64,000 nucleotides of DNA from Actinomadura luzonensis (GTDB lineage: Bacteria > Actinomycetota > Actinomycetes > Streptosporangiales > Streptosporangiaceae): the NCBI RefSeq assembly GCF_022664455.2, contig NZ_JAKRKC020000001.1, positions 3,787,001-3,851,000 of the forward strand. Direction: 5' to 3'. A program made the translations under genes and the position numbers. The notes beneath the pieces are model-generated. The model saw only the letters and a program-made list of their open reading frames with translations, had not been told where the DNA came from and made no database searches. Numbering within the stretch: position 1 is the first letter of the stretch; every line of letters begins with the position of its first letter. Positions 62,086-64,000 of the stretch are shown here, in pieces.

Positions 62086-63260
62086 GGATCCGCTACATGC
62101 TGCTGCACGCGTACGGCATGGGCGGCACCATCCGCACCGTGGTCAACCAGGCCAACGCGATGGCCGAGGCGGGCCACGAGGTCGAGATCGTCAGCGTGGT
62201 GCGGCGGCGCGGCAAGCCGCAGTTCGCCATCGACCCGCGGGTGCGCGTGTCGGCGCTGGTCGACCAGCGTGAGGGGGTGCCCGCCGACTCGCTGGCGCGC
62301 AAGGTGTGGCGGCGGGCCCGCGGCAAGATCGTCCCGTACGGCGAGTTCGCCGCCGAGTGGTTCACCGAGCGCGTCGAGGCGGCCGTGATGGACTACGTGT
62401 CGTCCCTGGACGACGGCATCCTCGTCACCACCCGCCCGGCGCTCAACCTGATCTCCGCCCGCCGCGCCTCGCGCAAGGTGATCAGGGTCGCGCAGGAGCA
62501 CATGAACCTCGGCGCCTACCACGAGGCCGTCCGCGAGCAGATCGCCCGCCACTACGACCGTTTCGACGCGGTGGCCGTGCTCACCGAGACCAGCCGCGCC
62601 GAGTACCACGAGATCCTGGACGGCACGCCGATCGTGCGCATCCCGAACGCCGTCCACATGGAGCACCGCAAGCACTCCGACCAGAGCAACCCCGTGGTGA
62701 TCGCGGCCGGGCGGCTGGTGCCGCAGAAGGGCTACGACATGCTCATCCCGGCCTTCGCCTCGGTCGCGGCGGAGCACCCGGAGTGGCGGCTGCGCATCTT
62801 CGGCACCGGCCCGTCGCAGGAGCGGCTCCAGCAGCGCATCGACGAGCGCGGCATGGGCGAGCGCATCACGCTCATGGGCCGCAGCGACCGCATCCACGAG
62901 GAGCTGGCCAAGGCGTCGATCTACGCGCTCAGCTCGCGCATCGAGGGCCTGCCGATGGCGATGATCGAGGCGATGGGCCACGCGCTGCCGGTCGTCGCCT
63001 TCGACTGCCCCACCGGCCCCGCCGACGTGCTGACGCCCGGCCGCGACGGCGTGCTGGTGCCGCCGCGCAACGTGGAGAAGCTGGGCGAGGAGCTGGGACG
63101 GCTGATGGGCGACCGCGAGCTGCGGCTGCGGCTCGGCGCGGCGGCGGCCGAGACCGCCCACGACTACACGCCCGAGGTCGTGATGCCGCTGTGGGAGGAG
63201 CTGTTCATGCTGCTCAGCCGCGGCCGGCCGGTGCCCGCCGACTTCGGCAGGCCCCGCTGA
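62082..63260 (+). CDS. family-4 glycosyltransferase
   Basis: About 392 residues, GTG start overlapping the sulfotransferase stop. RIRYMLLHAYGMGGTIRTVV is the GT-B N-terminal glycine loop; VIAAGRLVPQKGYDMLIPAF starts the donor domain; SSRIEGLPMAMIEAMGHALP holds the EX7E motif. VAFDCPTGPADVLTPGRDGV closes it. Similar in N-terminal loop and spacing to the glycosyltransferase half of the fusion at 14584. Acts on a nucleotide-sugar donor; acceptor unknown. Confidence 0.93.
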   Translation: MRIRYMLLHAYGMGGTIRTVVNQANAMAEAGHEVEIVSVVRRRGKPQFAIDPRVRVSALVDQREGVPADSLARKVWRRARGKIVPYGEFAAEWFTERVEAAVMDYVSSLDDGILVTTRPALNLISARRASRKVIRVAQEHMNLGAYHEAVREQIARHYDRFDAVAVLTETSRAEYHEILDGTPIVRIPNAVHMEHRKHSDQSNPVVIAAGRLVPQKGYDMLIPAFASVAAEHPEWRLRIFGTGPSQERLQQRIDERGMGERITLMGRSDRIHEELAKASIYALSSRIEGLPMAMIEAMGHALPVVAFDCPTGPADVLTPGRDGVLVPPRNVEKLGEELGRLMGDRELRLRLGAAAAETAHDYTPEVVMPLWEELFMLLSRGRPVPADFGRPR

Positions 63261-63285
63261 ACCCCTCGAAGTCGTCAAATCGCGG

Positions 63286-63305
63286 CCTCGGCCGTATGGC
63301 CGGGG
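63286..63305. terminator. candidate hairpin after the glycosyltransferase
   Basis: CCTCGGCC and GGCCGGGG pair (one G-U) round GTAT, 26 bp after the glycosyltransferase stop and before the permease gene. Confidence 0.4.
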
Positions 63306-63356
63306 CCCGGCAGGAAAGACCTACCTGAGAACCGACAGGGTGATCAGGAGGCTGCC

Positions 63357-64000
63357 ATGGCCGCGTCACACAGCATGTTCCGCCGCAAACCGGTCGAGCA
63401 GATCGCGGAGGAGCACGAGGGCGAGCTGTCCCGGTCGCTGGGGCTGTGGCAGCTCACCGCGATCGGGATCGGCGGCATCATCGGCGCGGGCATCTTCGCG
63501 CTGGCGGGCGCGGTGGCCAACCAGACGGCCGGGCCGGCGGTGCTGGTGTCGTTCCTGCTGGCCGGGGTGGCCAGCGCGGCGGCGGCCTTCTCCTACGCCG
63601 AGTTCGCCGGCATGATCCCGAAGGCCGGCTCCGCCTACACCTACGGCTACGCGGTGCTCGGCGAGATCGTCGGCTGGTTCATCGGCTGGGACCTGCTGCT
63701 GGAGTACACCGCGATCGTGGCGGTGGTCGCCATCGGCATCTCCGGCTACTTCGGCTTCCTGGTGCAGGAGCTGGGCCTGAAGCTGCCCGCGTGGATGCTG
63801 GGGGCGCCGGGCACCGGCGACGGGCACGTGGTGGACCTGTTCGCGGTGGTGCTGTGCCTGCTCATCGCCTTCCTGCTGAACCGCGGGATCAAGACGGCCG
63901 CCCGGTTCGAGACCACCGTCGTCGCGATCAAGGTCGCGGTGGTGCTGGTGGTGATCGTGGTCGGGTTCTTCTTCGTCAACCCGGCCAACTACTCGCCGTT
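63357..64000 (+). CDS. APC-family amino-acid permease (partial)
   Basis: The frame starts at an ATG with AGGAGG about 7 bases upstream and runs off the right edge (about 214 residues visible). QLTAIGIGGIIGAGIFALAG is the classic first APC helix with the substrate-binding GAGIF; SYAEFAGMIPKAGSAYTYGY and IGWDLLLEYTAIVAVVAIGI follow, with LLNRGIKTAARFETTVVAIK later. These fit cationic-amino-acid-type (CAT) permeases. It imports amino acids by proton symport or exchange. The rest of the gene is outside the window. Confidence 0.9.
   Translation, partial: MAASHSMFRRKPVEQIAEEHEGELSRSLGLWQLTAIGIGGIIGAGIFALAGAVANQTAGPAVLVSFLLAGVASAAAAFSYAEFAGMIPKAGSAYTYGYAVLGEIVGWFIGWDLLLEYTAIVAVVAIGISGYFGFLVQELGLKLPAWMLGAPGTGDGHVVDLFAVVLCLLIAFLLNRGIKTAARFETTVVAIKVAVVLVVIVVGFFFVNPANYSP

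Noticed and set aside
1..64000. tRNA, rRNA, phage integrase, transposase or attachment sites.
   Set aside because: I looked for clover-leaf ends, transposase motifs and long terminal inverted repeats by eye and found none; a covariance-model search could still reveal a small RNA.

Overview
The window is a dense, very high-GC (roughly 75%) stretch with almost pure G/C third codon positions, many GTG starts, 4-bp ATGA/GTGA overlaps, several apparently leaderless genes and Streptomyces-like regulatory sites. It comes from a filamentous-type actinomycete. A Streptosporangiaceae relative such as Nonomuraea is my guess from gene content, not something proved here. I see about 62 protein genes, no rRNA or tRNA genes, no CRISPR array and no intact insertion sequence.

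Layout. 1-3.7 kb: a SnoaL-hotdog fusion cut by the window edge, an MBL hydrolase, small proteins, a DUF2267 protein, a STAS protein lacking the phospho-serine, and a winged-helix regulator. 3.9-9.8 kb: a signalling island built round a 1489-residue sensor kinase / receiver / PP2C phosphatase / anti-sigma-like hybrid coupled to a STAS protein, with a separate RsbW-like ATPase and a third STAS protein. 9.9-12.2 kb: TetR, P450 and a MoaD-like protein. 12.3-16.3 kb: a histidine kinase and response regulator in convergent orientation, and a truncated-PAP2/glycosyltransferase fusion; one 19-bp motif lies upstream of both ends of this set. 16.2-21.8 kb: TetR and a TDT-type transporter with matching operators, two glycosyltransferases and a CDF transporter. 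21.8-26.3 kb: a WXG100 / NlpC-P60 pair, a GAF protein with a 13-copy repeat, a secreted HNH nuclease, a DUF5666-like protein and a VOC protein. 26.3-30.2 kb: a patch of broken or fused genes: two fluoride-channel genes joined by an apparent frameshift, a GbsR-P450 fusion, and a GMC oxidoreductase with two frameshifts. 30.2-33.0 kb: argG with an ARG box, and a PucR-like regulator.

33.2-42.8 kb is one ten-gene run encoding two complete branched-chain-amino-acid-type ABC importers. 42.8-46.7 kb: a secreted S28 peptidase, a small ORF, and a zinc alcohol dehydrogenase with an SRPBCC protein. 46.9-50.7 kb: a four-gene catabolic-looking operon (DUF1838, aldehyde dehydrogenase, lipocalin-like protein, nitrilase-fold protein without the usual Cys). 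It converges on a SsuA/TauA-type importer set with two binding proteins and two permeases but no ATPase (50.7-54.3 kb). 54.6-57.9 kb: a nitrate-sensor-type histidine kinase without its usual conservon partners. 58-64 kb: a PRC-barrel-like protein, an FRG-domain protein, an acyl-CoA synthetase, a sulfotransferase with a glycosyltransferase, and the start of an amino-acid permease.

Two themes recur. First, short tandem repeats, mostly in frame, expand inside or beside otherwise ordinary domains at more than ten places. Second, several genes carry recognisable self-regulatory sites: paired TetR operators, a shared two-component motif, an ARG box and a P450 palindrome. All functional statements rest on reading motifs by eye; no database search was run.
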